A stretch of 64,000 nt of DNA from Sycobia sp. Sy_11 (lineage: Eukaryota > Arthropoda > Insecta > Hymenoptera > Epichrysomallidae), in NCBI GenBank assembly GCA_018907035.1, contig JACCIC010000001.1:1356001-1420000 (forward strand). Direction: 5' to 3'. The notes under the pieces were generated by a model, which did no database searches, was not told the DNA's origin, and was given only the letters and a program-made list of their open reading frames with translations. A program made the translations under genes and the position numbers. Of this stretch, positions 11,931 through 23,699 are shown piece by piece (the stretch's first letter is position 1; every line of letters starts with the position of its first letter).

Positions 11931-13370
11931 TTTCTGATCACATTTATTTTTTCATTGTTCTAAACAACCCGCTCTGCACTCTGATATTTACATCCACTTA
12001 GGTTTCTATAAGGAATGTTTATTCACTATTTTAGGTAGCCCGATTTCTTTTTTGAAGCGAGAAATAATTTGTTCGTAATTACTTAAACAGATGCAATTTT
12101 TATTTTAAATACAGGATTGCAAAGCCTTTGATTCGAGTAACCTTGTGGATAAAGCCTTCGATATTTTATACGACTAAAAATTGAGCATTAATGACTGAAC
12201 AAATTTTCTTTAGCCATGCATTTCTGCTCACTTTTATATACATAATATAAAATATGAACTGAATAACCGGTCAAAATCGTGTGCTTACGCGCGCGCACGT
12301 GTGTGTAGACCGTCGCGCATAATCAAACAGCTATTAAAAATTCAGTGAACCACTAATTTTCATTCCTGCTAAGTTTTACCCAATCGTTTATTATTTACAT
12401 CTGTACTATTTATACCTTTCTAACTTTTGTAGTATTTAGCATGAAATGTAAAATCTTATTTTTAGAGACTTGAGATAACTACATCGGGATAATTGGGAAC
12501 GGAATCAATCTTATATAAGTGGTGTATCTAAAATTGATGAAAATTGTTGCTCTTTTGACTTGAAAAAATTGCTTTCCCTGGATTAAAATTTTATTCGTTC
12601 CTAGACTCGAAGGTCGAAAATAAATAAATTTTTATTGATATAATCAATGAAATAATCTATTTGATGATGATCAGAAACTTTATTGAACTAATAAACTGGA
12701 GCGCGTAATCGATGTACAAAATCAGTATCAAATAAATAACCTACAATACAATATATAAATAATATGTTAGAAACTTTCCGCACTATCACTTGCGGTTATA
12801 AGAATCATACAGTTTGTTTCGATCCTTTTATAGCTGCAGATGTCGTAACTCCGCTGCTCGCTCAGCTTCGATTGGTGCAGGCTAATATAACTGCTGGACA
12901 TATTTTCTTTGTATATCAACAATTTCTATTTGAAAAAAAGAAAGTCTGCCTTCATATAACCTTCCAGGTTAAGTTTTGGGTGAAGATCACATATTTGTCG
13001 CGAATCTGAAACATTTTATGCAATAGTTGTAATTTTTTTTCGGAATTTTTTTCCACGTTTCCATTCATTTGATACAAAAATTTTTTTTAATTATCAGAAT
13101 ATTCTTTTGATTAACCACTAGAATTGCTGTACATCCTAGATTTTATCCTTAGGTTTAATTACATTAGGTCTATATTACGTCTACTTGGTCTACTATGGCA
13201 TCGTGCGCCAGGCATTTTTCCGTGCACATTTACACACTTCCATGCCCGTTACTCTATTATCTCACTATTCTACTAGTTCTAAAAAGATACATCTGCCACA
13301 GCTCTCTCAATTTTTATCGATTCCGTTAAAAGAAAAAAAAAACAGCAAAATCCATGTCTGCGCTAAACGT
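11931..13370. other. AT-rich unique DNA
   Basis: No recognised repeat. An 81-codon plus-strand frame at 12764-13009 has no identifiable domain. A TTCCAG/GTTAAGT junction occurs at 12962-12974, but it lacks a pyrimidine tract and I do not call it a splice site. Confidence 0.5.
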
Positions 13371-13669
13371 CCCTCAGCGGATGGAGGGGAAAGAATTTGA
13401 GACGGGACAGGATGAACCCGCGCGACTACATTGAACCATCCCCGGGTGGGTAATGAGCCTCGATCTGCCCCCCCTTTTCCCCTGGGGGCGTAAAAATATT
13501 TTTCTCCCACCCTTTCGCCTCACCCCGACGACTCGCCTAAATGCTCCCTTTAATTGCCTAGGGCTCCCCTCCAACGCGATCCCTCCCACACTCCTCGATC
13601 GCTTGACATCGCGAGTAACGCGCACGCATTTCGGCCTAGCGCGCTATGCTCGCGAAATTCTTTTGCGAG

Positions 13670-13674
<5 letters not shown>

Positions 13675-13726
<52 letters not shown>
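13675..13726. repeat. (TA)n microsatellite
   Basis: Uninterrupted TA alternation, about 26 units. Confidence 0.95.
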
Positions 13727-13728
<2 letters not shown>

Positions 13729-14242
13729 GTGCCTCGCGGGATATGGTTGCGCGATCGCCTGGAGATGGCGCGCGTCGGGCAAGGGCGGCTATTTCCGGTC
13801 TCCTCCTCTTCCTCCCCTTCGGTCCTCCGCCTCCTCGCCCTCCCCAATCGTATCCGGTTCGCCGCTCTCTGCTACTTTCAGGGGGAAGTCGTGTCCGGCC
13901 CCATCCTCCCTCTCCGAGTGTTACGAGCGCGAGCGTGTGCGTGGCCTTTAGTACGCGAGCGCACGCATACACGTACGATAGTGCCCTCTTTTATTCCCTT
14001 CGCTCCTTTGACTCGGCTTCGTTATTTTTTTCTTCTGTTTTTTTTTTATTTTTTATCCCGCTCCCCCTCTCTCTTTCCGTCCATCCTCCCTTCTTCTGTC
14101 TTTCTAACCAGCGCGCAGTGTCGTTATGAGCGTTGCTGCCTCCTTTTCTCTCTTTCTTTCGCCATCCCATCCTCCTTCTAGAATACCTCGCTCCTCTATT
14201 TATCTCTCTGTCCTTTTGTATGCCTGTGTGTGTTTGTGCATG

Positions 14243-14245
<3 letters not shown>

Positions 14246-14282
<37 letters not shown>
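14246..14282. repeat. (TA)n microsatellite
   Basis: About 18 TA units, preceded by a short GT-rich stretch. Confidence 0.95.
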
Positions 14283-14285
<3 letters not shown>

Positions 14286-14714
14286 CCCGATTTCCCTTTC
14301 TTTTTATACAAGCCTGCCGCAATGTCCGTTTTTCCGTTGCTAGGTCGCTCTTCTCTACTACCCCGCAGAACCAAAAATTAAAGTCACGGATATCGAAAAC
14401 CCGCGCAGCGGCGAGCGGCCTTTGTTTGGTCTGGAGGAGGGATTGGCTCTGGTTTGCTCTCGTCTCGTCTCTCTCTCTCTCTCCCTCTCACTTGCATGTT
14501 CGGCTCTCGAACAACCGGAAGCTCGTGATCGACGGTCTGTTCTCATTGTCTGATTTAAATTTTTTACCTGATAGATTTAGGTCGCCCCTAATTAACCAGT
14601 GCTTATCAGTCTCAAGCCTATTTATCGAGCTATTTATCTGGACAGCGGAAGAGCTCGAAACGTTTCGAAGTACATATATACATAAAAAATAGCATTTTTA
14701 ATGAAAAGTCGTTA

Positions 14715-15110
14715 TTTTGCCCACATCACTTAGAAAAGAATTTCTTAGATTCAAGAAAATTTCTTTCGTAAAAAAAACTTTCATCGATTTAAAAAATATT
14801 TATTTCACTTCTGCAAATTTTTCTCAGCTTAAATAAATATGTACTTAAAGTTCCTTATTTTCTTAATTAAAACATATTCTACTTGCAATAAAAAAATAAT
14901 TTCTTAATTTAAACACTATTTACTAAACATTAATCTAAAATTCATTTAATATTAAATAATTGATTATGAAAAAATGATTTATTTAAATTAAGTAAATCAT
15001 ATTTTAAATTTGATAAATAAAAATTAAATTTTATTTTTTTTAAAGTTTAAAAATATTTTCTTGACAAAAAAGTTATTTAGTTATTGTAAAAAAATGTTCA
15101 CATTTTATTT
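14715..15110. repeat. degenerate TTAAATTAAG/CTTGATTCAAG palindrome field
   Basis: Multiple overlapping short palindromes (CTTAGATTCAAG, TTCTTAATTTAAAC, ATTTAAATTAAG and similar) recur at 20-40 bp spacing. The texture resembles the repeat copies at 1461-1593 and 45691-45830, but I could not align it end to end. It is probably a third, more diverged member of the family. Confidence 0.35.
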
Positions 15111-15185
15111 TTGCCACTAGGTGGCTTCCTAAATATTTTTTCTTCTGCAAGTACCTCTCAAAAGATATCTTTACATTAGAAGAAG

Positions 15186-15259
15186 CTTATATACTTGTTA
15201 ATACTTTGTTGATAATTTGATACTTATATACTTGTTAATAATTTGTTGTGTTAATACTT
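15186..15259. repeat. two-copy tandem duplication, 37-bp unit
   Basis: Both units begin with CTTATATACTTGTTAATA and continue with TTTGTTG. Unit 1 is 15186-15222 and unit 2 is 15223-15259, with a few substitutions. Confidence 0.75.
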
Positions 15260-16770
15260 TGTGTTTGCACTACGTTGTCATTGAATAAGAATAAGGATAT
15301 TCTGATATAGTAAGAAAATATTTATTTATCTAAAGGTATATTTATATTATAAATATAAGGTATATAATTATATAGAAAAAAAGATATAATAAATACTTTT
15401 CAAAAAGAGAAAATACTTTCCGAAATCAATAACATTTTTATATATTAAAAAACAAATTATTTTTACTTAATTTAAGATAAAGTTTCATAAGGAAACAAAT
15501 TGTTTATTTTCTTGAAATTTACGAAAAATCTTTTGCAGTTTTCCAATATTCATAAAATTTATAACAAGTTTAAAAAAACAATAAGACCACGTTTCCCATT
15601 TTCATAATCTGTAAAATCGTAATGCGAACACAATTATATAAAGGACACGCACATCTCTCTATCTCTCTCTCTCTCTTATTCTGTCGTAAATACATTCTGA
15701 ATCATCTACTGAATGAGTCAATATTTTTGCCGACAATCGGAGTTGAACTGTTGAATGCAATCAAATACTACACCATATACATACATATACTATAGTATAC
15801 TGCGCCAGTAGCATCCCCTATCTGCACAATGTTGAATTCGCGCAACTTTTCATCCCGCGCAGCGAGAGATTTTGCTAATGTAACACTATATAATATCCTA
15901 TCTATACGTAACGATCGGCGTTCACAAGTACATGGAACGGAAAGTGCCTGGTCGCCCGTTGTGTCGCGCGGGTCTACGTTCGACGAACTGACATTAGCGT
16001 TCACCAATTGGCTTTGCGTATAGGTAGATCCTTTTTGCTTGTCACCCTTTAAACTAATTTCTGCCCTAATTTTGTACTAACATCATAATTGAATATTTAG
16101 TTGTTGGCGGCCAATACTGAAAGTTTGCGGCCGTGGGATAAAAACTATATTGCACTCGGCAAGGTTTACGTGAAAAAGACGACGCTATAGCAAGGCCCGA
16201 ATCCTGATATGTACACTTCTCGGTACAATTGATTATAATTTTGGGAATTGCATTTTTGGTAATTTATAGCTTGCGAACAACCCCATTCTTTGATTTGTTT
16301 TTTTCTTAATACTGTGTGTTTTGAATTCCACTACGAACTGTAAAATCGATGATATCGGAAAGTTTTGCAGGGAGAACCTTATCCATACGCATCAGCGTGT
16401 GCAGTTCGTGTTCCCATTTTAGTTTTCACCCTCTGGACTAATTTTCAATCTTACCGAAGTTCAAGTAAATTCTAGTTGTCTCGGTATGCCAAGTTTATGT
16501 TCCAAATTGGTGTGTGAGTATTTGTGTCCAATCTCCTCCGCTGGACTTCCCTCGCGGGTCGCACTCGTTATGAACGCTCGAAGAGAGAGCGCGCGCAATG
16601 GAAAATTGACGGCCTCCAGGAAAGCGAAAGGATCTCCGTGTCAGGGGGTGAGATGCTATTTCAGTCTAAGCGGGCGCACTCGATGTGCAACCCGCGGAAA
16701 TGATTGCGCAACCCTGTCTCCTACAGACGTTGTCGAGCTGCCCTCCAACACCGGTGTTTCTCCCTCTCTC
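15260..16770. other. AT-rich passing into mixed unique DNA
   Basis: 15.26-15.65 kb is AT-rich. 15.8-16.75 kb is more balanced, with unique CpG-containing sequence. The frame over 16486-16860 ends in a CT microsatellite and has no recognisable domain. Confidence 0.45.
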
Positions 16771-16783
16771 TCTTTCTCTATCC

Positions 16784-16785
<2 letters not shown>

Positions 16786-16827
<42 letters not shown>
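16786..16827. repeat. (CT)n microsatellite
   Basis: About 20 CT units after a degenerate CT-rich lead-in. Confidence 0.95.
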
Positions 16828-16828
<1 letters not shown>

Positions 16829-16829
16829 G

Positions 16830-18170
16830 CTGTAAATGGAAGAATGCTCTCAAAATTTAATCTTTTAATTTTACTAGTAGTTAAAATAATGAATACTTTT
16901 GGTTGCCAAAATAAGTTTTGGTATCCGAGATGTGCATCTTTGTAGTTATGCATTCGATAGATTCAACATTTGCAGATCCACATACTGCTCTCTCATTTTA
17001 GTTACGTGGACACACGTTCTACTCCGATCATTGACCACTTACCAGTTTTGGTGCTTCTATTGTGTCTGCACCTTAAAAATCACGATATTAACTGTTCTTC
17101 GATGGTTAACTAACGGACTTTCCCATTATAACATAATAGCTGGTCCCTATTAGTAGCTCCGGCATATTTGCTGTATTTGTGTATGCAGAGATTGAATGTC
17201 CAATTAGGTATAATTGTATAATGCTCTTATTTCTGAATAGGTGGTGCGCATGCATCATATACAGATACGTGTCAACTTTAGTTCTTTCCAGCAAGTATAG
17301 CTTTGAAGATTAACTGCCCTATTGAGATGGTGTTGCTGTCTAACATGGTTTATCCTCGAGAGAACTCAATTTAGTCAGTGATGCCGATTCGAACCTCAAC
17401 CTCAACCGCTGAATCCGTACTCAGTACTTAAAACTTTTATGTCTTCTCTACTTTTTATGCTCTTGTATTTTTCATTGTCCAATCTAACGTATATTGTCCA
17501 TGTATGCGTATGTGCCTGTGTGTATTATATTTCCATTCATACTTTTATTGGTATAATGCGTAATTTATAATTAATGAATATACAAATTGACTTTTCCCTT
17601 TTCATTTTTCCAGTCACAAATACATACGCGCACACACGATTATGTTATACGTCCATTTTCTACAGAATTGGTAAATGAACCCTGATGAATCGTTCGGCTA
17701 CCCCAATAACGGATATTACATATAAATTACCGACTGTTATGGTAAACGTAATCTATTTGTGACAAAAACAAAAATAAAAAAAGGTGATTTGAAAAGATGA
17801 ATAAGTATGAGGTCTCAAATCGATAAAATCATTAAGTCTTTAGCAATTAAGAAGAACAAACAAATCTAGTTCTGTGAAAATATAATGAAGTTTACAAAAT
17901 ATGGCTGGAGCTATAACGATTGTTTCTCTCCGTTAATCCACCAATAGTTTAGATTCTAGGACTCGATAAATTCAAGTTTTCTACAATTCCATGAGCGACC
18001 GAAATCCAACAACGATTCTCATACTCTCGAATGCATTTCGTGTGAAATCCCCTATAATCGAACTTCGCTGGCATCGATTAAGTAAATGCCAAGAAAAAAA
18101 CTTATACACGATATGTGTATAGGAAAACCATCGCAATAAGGGATGCATCTCTTTCCCCACTGCAATGTTA
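16830..18170. other. AT-rich unique DNA
   Basis: No repeat family, RNA gene or coding region was recognised. Two frames of 62-84 codons (16899-17153 plus, 17106-17294 minus) lack any known motif. Confidence 0.5.
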
Positions 18171-18522
18171 CGATTCGCGATAACTCACCCCGTCCCTCCT
18201 TCACTGAAATCCACGTTTGCTCCAACAACGATCTCAGAGGGAGACAGACAGCGAGAGGAATAATCCCCTACAGAGGTAGGGAGGAAGAGGGAGGGGCAAT
18301 TAACATTACCGACCGCTCGCATGCATATGCATATATGCGTAAGGTGAACAGGGGAGAGGGTCGCGCAGTATACATCGACGAACCGACCCGCCTCCCCCAC
18401 CCACTCAGTCGTACAGCGGACATGGCACGGGCACTTGTTCGCGCGCGCGTGGTAAACGCGCGGCACAGATGCACATGGCAAGGGACATTAACGACCGGTG
18501 CGCACATACGTGCATCTATGTA

Positions 18523-18526
<4 letters not shown>

Positions 18527-18574
<48 letters not shown>
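18527..18574. repeat. (TA)n microsatellite
   Basis: About 24 uninterrupted TA units. Confidence 0.95.
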
Positions 18575-18577
<3 letters not shown>

Positions 18578-18718
18578 ATACGCGGATACGGCCAAGAGGG
18601 AGAAAGAGAACGACGTGCGTGCGCGTAGCACTATACCTGTACGTCGTGTGTACTGATATGCGTTGGTCAGCGGTCGTCGCGGTGGGCGCCATGGGGCTCG
18701 ACCTTGACTTACTTATGG

Positions 18719-18745
18719 ATATATATATATATATATATATATATA
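18719..18745. repeat. (TA)n microsatellite
   Basis: About 13 TA units, 145 bp downstream of the previous tract. Confidence 0.93.
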
Positions 18746-18779
18746 ACATTTGTGCGAAAACTGGACAATTCAGTTATTT

Positions 18780-19295
18780 TCCCCCAGGAGAATAGTATAG
18801 TACAATTAATCTAGGGGAGACTAAAATATATAGTGTTCGGCGATATCTATAATTGCATAGCCGATTCATTTGACTGAAAAGAATTTCATGCTCCAATGCC
18901 AAATGACTATGCGGGCTGTTACTGTATTAATTGAATCTCTATAAATAAAGAAAGTATTCGGTCATCGCTTGTATCAAACAGAACAATACGGTTGCAAAAG
19001 TGTACCCATGAGTTTAATGGTTTATACTATCTTATATTCATCATGGAGCGAATATTCCACACGGTACAAGAGTATCATGACTAACTACGGTTAATTAGAT
19101 CCATCTACTAGGAAATTCTTCAGGTTTGATATCGATATTTTCAATATTCAAAAATATTACTCGACAATGTCGAGCGTTTGTTAAAAGGTGATGAATATTC
19201 TTTTTCACGTGTAAGCACGTATCTAAATATTAACTAACGAGTATACAATGTGTATAATTATAGATTATAATAAAAATGACTATCAATCAGTGATT
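18780..19295. other. AT-rich unique DNA flanking the mariner relic
   Basis: No feature recognised. This side should carry the 3' end of the element, but no terminal inverted repeat is evident. Confidence 0.5.
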
Positions 19296-19300
19296 TCAAT

Positions 19301-19876
19301 CAGTGGCATCTTCTGAGAAAAATCGATTTTCTAGATGGAATCTTTATTGGGTTCTGGTCTGGTATCCTATTTTGACCGTTTTTTTGGATTCAAACGCATT
19401 ATTTGCGTTTGGTAGAATGGTTCATCGACTGTTGTACCCTTTATCAATAGATCATTGTATATCACACACTTCTAACCCTTTGCATGAATTTCTTTCTATT
19501 TTCGACTATCGTAATAAATGCACTTTTACAATACAGTAATAATTCCATAGAAAAACGATTTCTTTTTGTGGCACTAAAGAAAACTTAGGAATTCAAAAGA
19601 TAATTTTCTACATTTCTCGGTGTCACTTAGTATAGTTCTGAATTTCATAATTTATAGATGAACCCAATTTTTTGATACCGCTTCAAGTAATCCAAACGCT
19701 TGACAATGTCTTGTTTTATTACTCCCAAGCAATCCATAGCGTCTTCATGTTTTGACATGGATTTAAATCCAAAAATGTCTCAGATTCTTTATTCTCAAAC
19801 TGTTTCGGCTGTCCTGGATGCTCATTGTCTTCGAAGTCAAGATCACCACATTTCCAACGCCCAAATTACTTTTGAC
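19301..19876 (-). mobile_element. decayed mariner transposon (mauritiana-like transposase relic)
   Basis: Read on the minus strand, the conceptual translation follows a mariner (IS630/Tc1-mariner superfamily) transposase in order. Near 19835-19876 it gives CQK-stop-FGRWKCGD, equivalent to family CQRWFQRFRSGD. Next is DFEDNEHPGQPKQFENKES (family DLEDKERSGRPKKFEDEE), then GVIKQDIVKRLDYL (family GVTQQAISKRLKAL). VTPRNVENYLLNS lies near 19588-19626 (family LKPRDVERRFFTCEQL). The catalytic core is badly eroded. A weak echo of the DYHLF region lies at the low-coordinate end. Several in-frame stops and lost central sequence make it inactive. The helix-turn-helix half is the better preserved. Terminal repeats were not identified. 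Confidence 0.75.
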
Positions 19877-20547
19877 AGATTTTAATATCTAGAGCATACT
19901 TCAGGTATGCATTTGTGAGTAGACGATAAGCTTCAAATTTTCTTTAAGTTAAACCATCAAATAAAACTTCCTACATATGCTGTTCTGATTCTGAGAACTA
20001 ATTTGACGTTTTTAATACAACAAAGCAATTTCGTGTACAATCTTATGTTCAATTTCACTGAAAAAATTTAATAGATTTTTTGTTAGTCTTTAACATATAA
20101 AATTGGCATTGACAAGAGATGGTACAGAGGATAGATTTGATATTAGTAACAAATATGAATTTTTGAAGTTATAGACTCAAACGTATTCATATTTTTTATT
20201 CGATTTTCACGAAATGATCTTTACAATCGATTTTTTCTCAGGGGGTGGTATCTAGTCTCGAAAGAAAACAAAATACCGAAGATTCCCTATTGGTCCCTGG
20301 AGCAGCATCCTAACCTATAAAAACCACCGTGACTCTTCCGATTAGTTCTGGTTTCCAACAGCCGTCTCTCTTTGCTAAATTATGGGCAAAACACACGCAC
20401 GAACGGTCTCCGACGCGCCCCCCGCAACTTTCTGTCATATACGGTCAAGGGGTGTCGCGCTATGCGTGTGCGATATTTCCTCGACGATCTGCGAGACCGA
20501 CAGAGTTACAGTAAGAGAGAAAGGGGGGAACGATGTGCAAGATCAGG

Positions 20548-20651
20548 TATATATATATACATACCTACATACATACATACATACATACATACATACATAC
20601 ATACATACATACATACATACACGCGCGCGCGCACACACAAACACACACACA
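20548..20651. repeat. compound (TA)(CATA)(CG)(CA) array
   Basis: TA run, then about 15 units of CATA, then a CG run (about 20622-20632), then CA repeats. Nearly the whole 104 bp alternates pyrimidine and purine. Confidence 0.93.
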
Positions 20652-20975
20652 GAAACATATATATACACGCCATATATCTTGCTGGGTTGAAGACTCGATG
20701 TACCGGCATTATCCCCGAGCGTGTTCTCACCGACGTAGAACCGCGTGTATACAGTGTGCGTATATATGCGTGCGACAGGTTACACGAGTCCGATGGTGCT
20801 CGTTTATATACGCGCGCCGCGGGTAAAGCGCGAAAGGGAGGGGAGGGCTGTTAACGCGCGCGCCCGCGCCCTGCCCCCATTGGTCTTATCGGGCCTGCGA
20901 TGATTATACGCCCACCGTGCTTGAGAGGACGCGTGCGGACAACTCGCGTCTTATGTATATGTATGCGTGTGTATA

Positions 20976-20981
20976 CATATA

Positions 20982-21020
<39 letters not shown>
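20976..21020. repeat. (TA)n microsatellite with GTA interruption
   Basis: TA alternation of about 45 bp, preceded by a GTAT/GTGT stretch. Confidence 0.93.
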
Positions 21021-21023
<3 letters not shown>

Positions 21024-21130
21024 CAATTCGTAGGCGCGCAGGCGCCCCTCTCGTACTCTTTGGCCCTGCTCTCCGCACGCTATTTAAGGGCGTAAGGGAT
21101 TATTTATTGGCTGCACGAGGCATGCCGAAC

Positions 21131-21850
21131 TGTATATAATTACGCAACCGCTGAAAATATTGATACACGGGACTGACTGAACGTTTCACTGAAAAAAGTG
21201 ATACTCGATCATATTGCTAAAATTTGTTTTACGCATAAGCACTGACAAAACATCGGTAATAAAAATAAGTATTGGTATTTAATAAAACAGACTAGTGTTA
21301 TATTGTTCAATTTTGTTTGCGGTATATGTTAATCAAATTTTAATATCTCTTCTAACTTAAAACTCAAAAACATACAATATGTATAGCTGAAAAAAAATTG
21401 GGTTAACAGTTAGAAATTTTTTAGATTATATATATATATATATTATTTTTCATCTACGCCGTATTATCTACGTTGTAAGATTAGATTTTTGATGAATTTT
21501 GGATTAGGAAGCGTTTATTAGAAATCAGCAATATTTCTTGAAATATAATAAAAACGATCAATAGAAATTATTCTCGAACGTGATAAAAATATTAAGTAAA
21601 TAAAAATTAATATGTTCTAAAATTAATATATTAATGTATACTGTATAAATACATGTCTATAGTAATTATATTAAAAATGACATAAAATTCTATCTCATGT
21701 ATATAGCTATGCAATTTGCACCAACTTAAAATGAGCGAAGATTGTTATTAAAAATTAAAATAGTTATTATTATTTTTATTATTTCAGAAAAAACGAGATA
21801 AACAATCAATCGTCGTATTTATTGCTAGAGTTTCAAATCGTCCAACACAC
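21131..21850. other. AT-rich unique DNA
   Basis: Contains a short TA run (21427-21442). A pyrimidine-rich TTTATTATTTCAG acceptor-like string ends near 21786, but no exon is recognisable after it. Confidence 0.5.
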
Positions 21851-22030
21851 TCATACGAACAGGAGGCAGGCACGCATTATTTTCGCACTTCCCTTTCTCT
21901 GCGATTGCACAATACTCCCGACCCTATGAGAAGCTGCATAATATATGCACGTCATCTCTTATATCCTCGCTTGCGCATAACACATAACAGTCCACGCCTT
22001 CTGTACGTATATGTATGTATACGTGTGTGC

Positions 22031-22032
<2 letters not shown>

Positions 22033-22083
<51 letters not shown>

Positions 22084-22086
22084 TAT
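22033..22086. repeat. (TA)n microsatellite
   Basis: TA alternation with one ACAT interruption near 22078, preceded by GTGTGCGTG. Confidence 0.94.
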
Positions 22087-22509
22087 TTATTATACAGCAT
22101 CAGTCTCGAAAGAGATGCATCGCCGCCGCGCGGCCGTGGTGGAGCGCGCAAGGTGTTAAAAAATCCAAAAGCAGGTTTGATCGTTCAGAACCCCCCTCCC
22201 GCCACTCCTACCACCCTTCGTCATCCCAGAGTCCCTTCTTCCGCGTGCACAAATAGATTACGAGCTCCCCGACCCCCGTCCTCCTCCTCCACCTCCTTTT
22301 AAAGCTCGTTTCGCTCGTCACCCTTTATTTCCCGTTTGCGCGCATATAACCGCGAAAACCGGTTTTACCTCCCTCCCCTCACCAGTTCAGAGCTGCCCCC
22401 TTCACTCTCTCTCTCTTGCACGCGTGTCCTTATCCCCTCCGCTCCTTCTATTTGCCGGTCGGCTACTGATCTCCCCTCCCTCTTGCCCCTTTGTATCTGG
22501 ATACATCTA

Positions 22510-22520
22510 TACATACATAC

Positions 22521-22558
<38 letters not shown>
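22510..22558. repeat. (CATA)/(TA) compound microsatellite
   Basis: Three CATA units, then TA runs split by one ACAT. Confidence 0.93.
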
Positions 22559-22969
22559 CCTGTATATATGCGTTCTCAAAATATATAAAGAGATAAAACG
22601 CCGTGTCTTGCGAGCGGATTACGCAAGCGACTATCCCCTCCCCCTCTAACCCTGCGTCTCTAAACAAAGATTTTGCGTAATAATTTGCATAAGGTCGCGT
22701 AGCACCGGTTCGTCTCGCGTGTGCGACTGTGCATACAATATATTTGCGTATGTATGCGCGCGCGCGTGTGTGCCTGTGTGTACGTATCGCCTCTCTCGGA
22801 GAGGCTGTTAGAGATCTCCGCCCCCCCCCCTCGTCCTCCACCTCCGCAGAGCGCATCGTAACGGTGGGCGTCAACCGGCTGCGACGAATAGCGTTATCTC
22901 TCCCTCATACTCGCGGTCTCTCCTCCCTCTCTCTCTCTCTCTCACTCTTTCTCTATCGTATTCGTATTG

Positions 22970-23375
22970 ACGTTCTACAATATTATTTGAAATTGGCTCG
23001 GCGATGTTAATTGTATTGTTCACGCATTTTACATCATTTATGTTTGTTATTTAATAATTGATTTTGAATCTGAATATATCGATCTCTTTTACACCCTTCG
23101 TGGCTCTTCCACTCGTCGGGTCAGGGTTCCATATATTCCGATCAAATATTCCACTATATACGTACAGAATACCTCTCTGTTTCTCTCATACTCTATCTAT
23201 AATTACACAGGCCGACAAAATTCGACGAAATCCCACAGCCATTGACCGGACTTGGTATGAACACGGATGTTTTTAGCACATTTAGACTAGGACAGCTCGG
23301 AAACCTGGGGTGACTGAGAAATTCAGATTCGGATTCAGCGCATCAAATTCCTGTGGGTGTGAAAATGTATTGGCC
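22970..23375. other. mixed unique DNA
   Basis: No repeat or gene recognised. A 72-codon plus-strand frame at 23058-23276 has no supporting motif. Confidence 0.45.
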
Positions 23376-23378
23376 TCT

Positions 23379-23382
<4 letters not shown>

Positions 23383-23435
<53 letters not shown>
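23383..23435. repeat. (TA)n microsatellite
   Basis: TA alternation with one GTA interruption near 23422. Confidence 0.95.
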
Positions 23436-23609
23436 CCGTCAATAACGAGCGCTTAGCAGTGTGCAATCTACTGTACAAGGTAATGTGTACGAGTACATTT
23501 GTATTACGTAGTAAAGTTCCTCCACGCCCCGTCGCCCTATATACCTTTCTAACGAAAATGCTTGGTTTCTCTATACCTACCTCTATAGCATACGCAAAAA
23601 TCAAACAAC

Positions 23610-23630
23610 AAAAAAAAAAAAAAAAAAAAA
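23610..23630. repeat. poly(A) run, 21 bp
   Basis: Uninterrupted A run after CAAACAAC. It could be a retroposed tail, but no retrogene or SINE body was recognised next to it. Confidence 0.9.
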
Positions 23631-23699
23631 CGGAATTTGCCGTTATCTTTCCTTTGTTGAAATCAGCCGGGAACGGAAAGGCTAAAAAGTGCAACGCTC

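Larger units (their letters stand above)
13371..14700. other. CpG-rich and pyrimidine-rich block with two TA tracts
   Basis: GC-rich DNA with long C/T-biased stretches on the plus strand (13790-13930, 14030-14215, 14460-14490). The 242-codon plus-strand frame at 13453-14181 reads through the TA tract as Tyr-Ile and through C/T runs as Ser, Leu, Pro and Phe. It looks like a composition artefact. Confidence 0.5.
18180..18760. other. CpG-rich block with two TA tracts
   Basis: CpG-rich unique sequence containing GCATGCATATGCATATATGC-type alternations near 18319-18338. Frames on both strands are unsupported. Confidence 0.5.
20330..21130. other. CpG-rich block with alternating purine-pyrimidine repeats
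   Basis: GC-rich sequence around a compound TA/CATA/CG/CA array and a later TA tract. The frames over 20372-20854 translate the CATA array as Tyr-Ile-His-Thr and are not genes. Confidence 0.5.
21900..22960. other. CpG-rich block with TA and C-rich tracts
   Basis: Between the TA tracts lies C-rich sequence (22185-22300, 22360-22490) and a C run near 22821-22830. The 169-codon minus frame at 22365-22874 traverses repeats and shows no domain. Confidence 0.5.

Noticed and set aside
12955..12975. TTCCAG/GTTAAGT as a second recursive splice site
   Set aside because: The sequence before it is not pyrimidine-rich and no branch point is evident at a suitable distance.
13453..14181. 242-codon plus-strand open frame
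   Set aside because: Carried by a TA tract (Tyr-Ile) and C/T-rich DNA. An overlapping long frame on the minus strand shows that composition, not coding, keeps it open.
17380..17410. GATTCGAACC resembling a minus-strand tRNA T-loop
   Set aside because: The bases flanking the T-loop do not form the required 5-bp stem, and no anticodon or acceptor arms can be drawn.
20548..20651. Regularly spaced repeats resembling a CRISPR array
   Set aside because: The units are 4-bp microsatellite repeats with no unique spacers, and the window is eukaryotic.
22365..22874. 169-codon minus-strand open frame
   Set aside because: Crosses CATA/TA and C-rich tracts. Residues reflect low-complexity DNA.
23590..23640. 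Poly(A) run as the tail of a processed pseudogene or SINE
   Set aside because: No recognisable retrogene, RNA-derived head or target-site duplication next to it.
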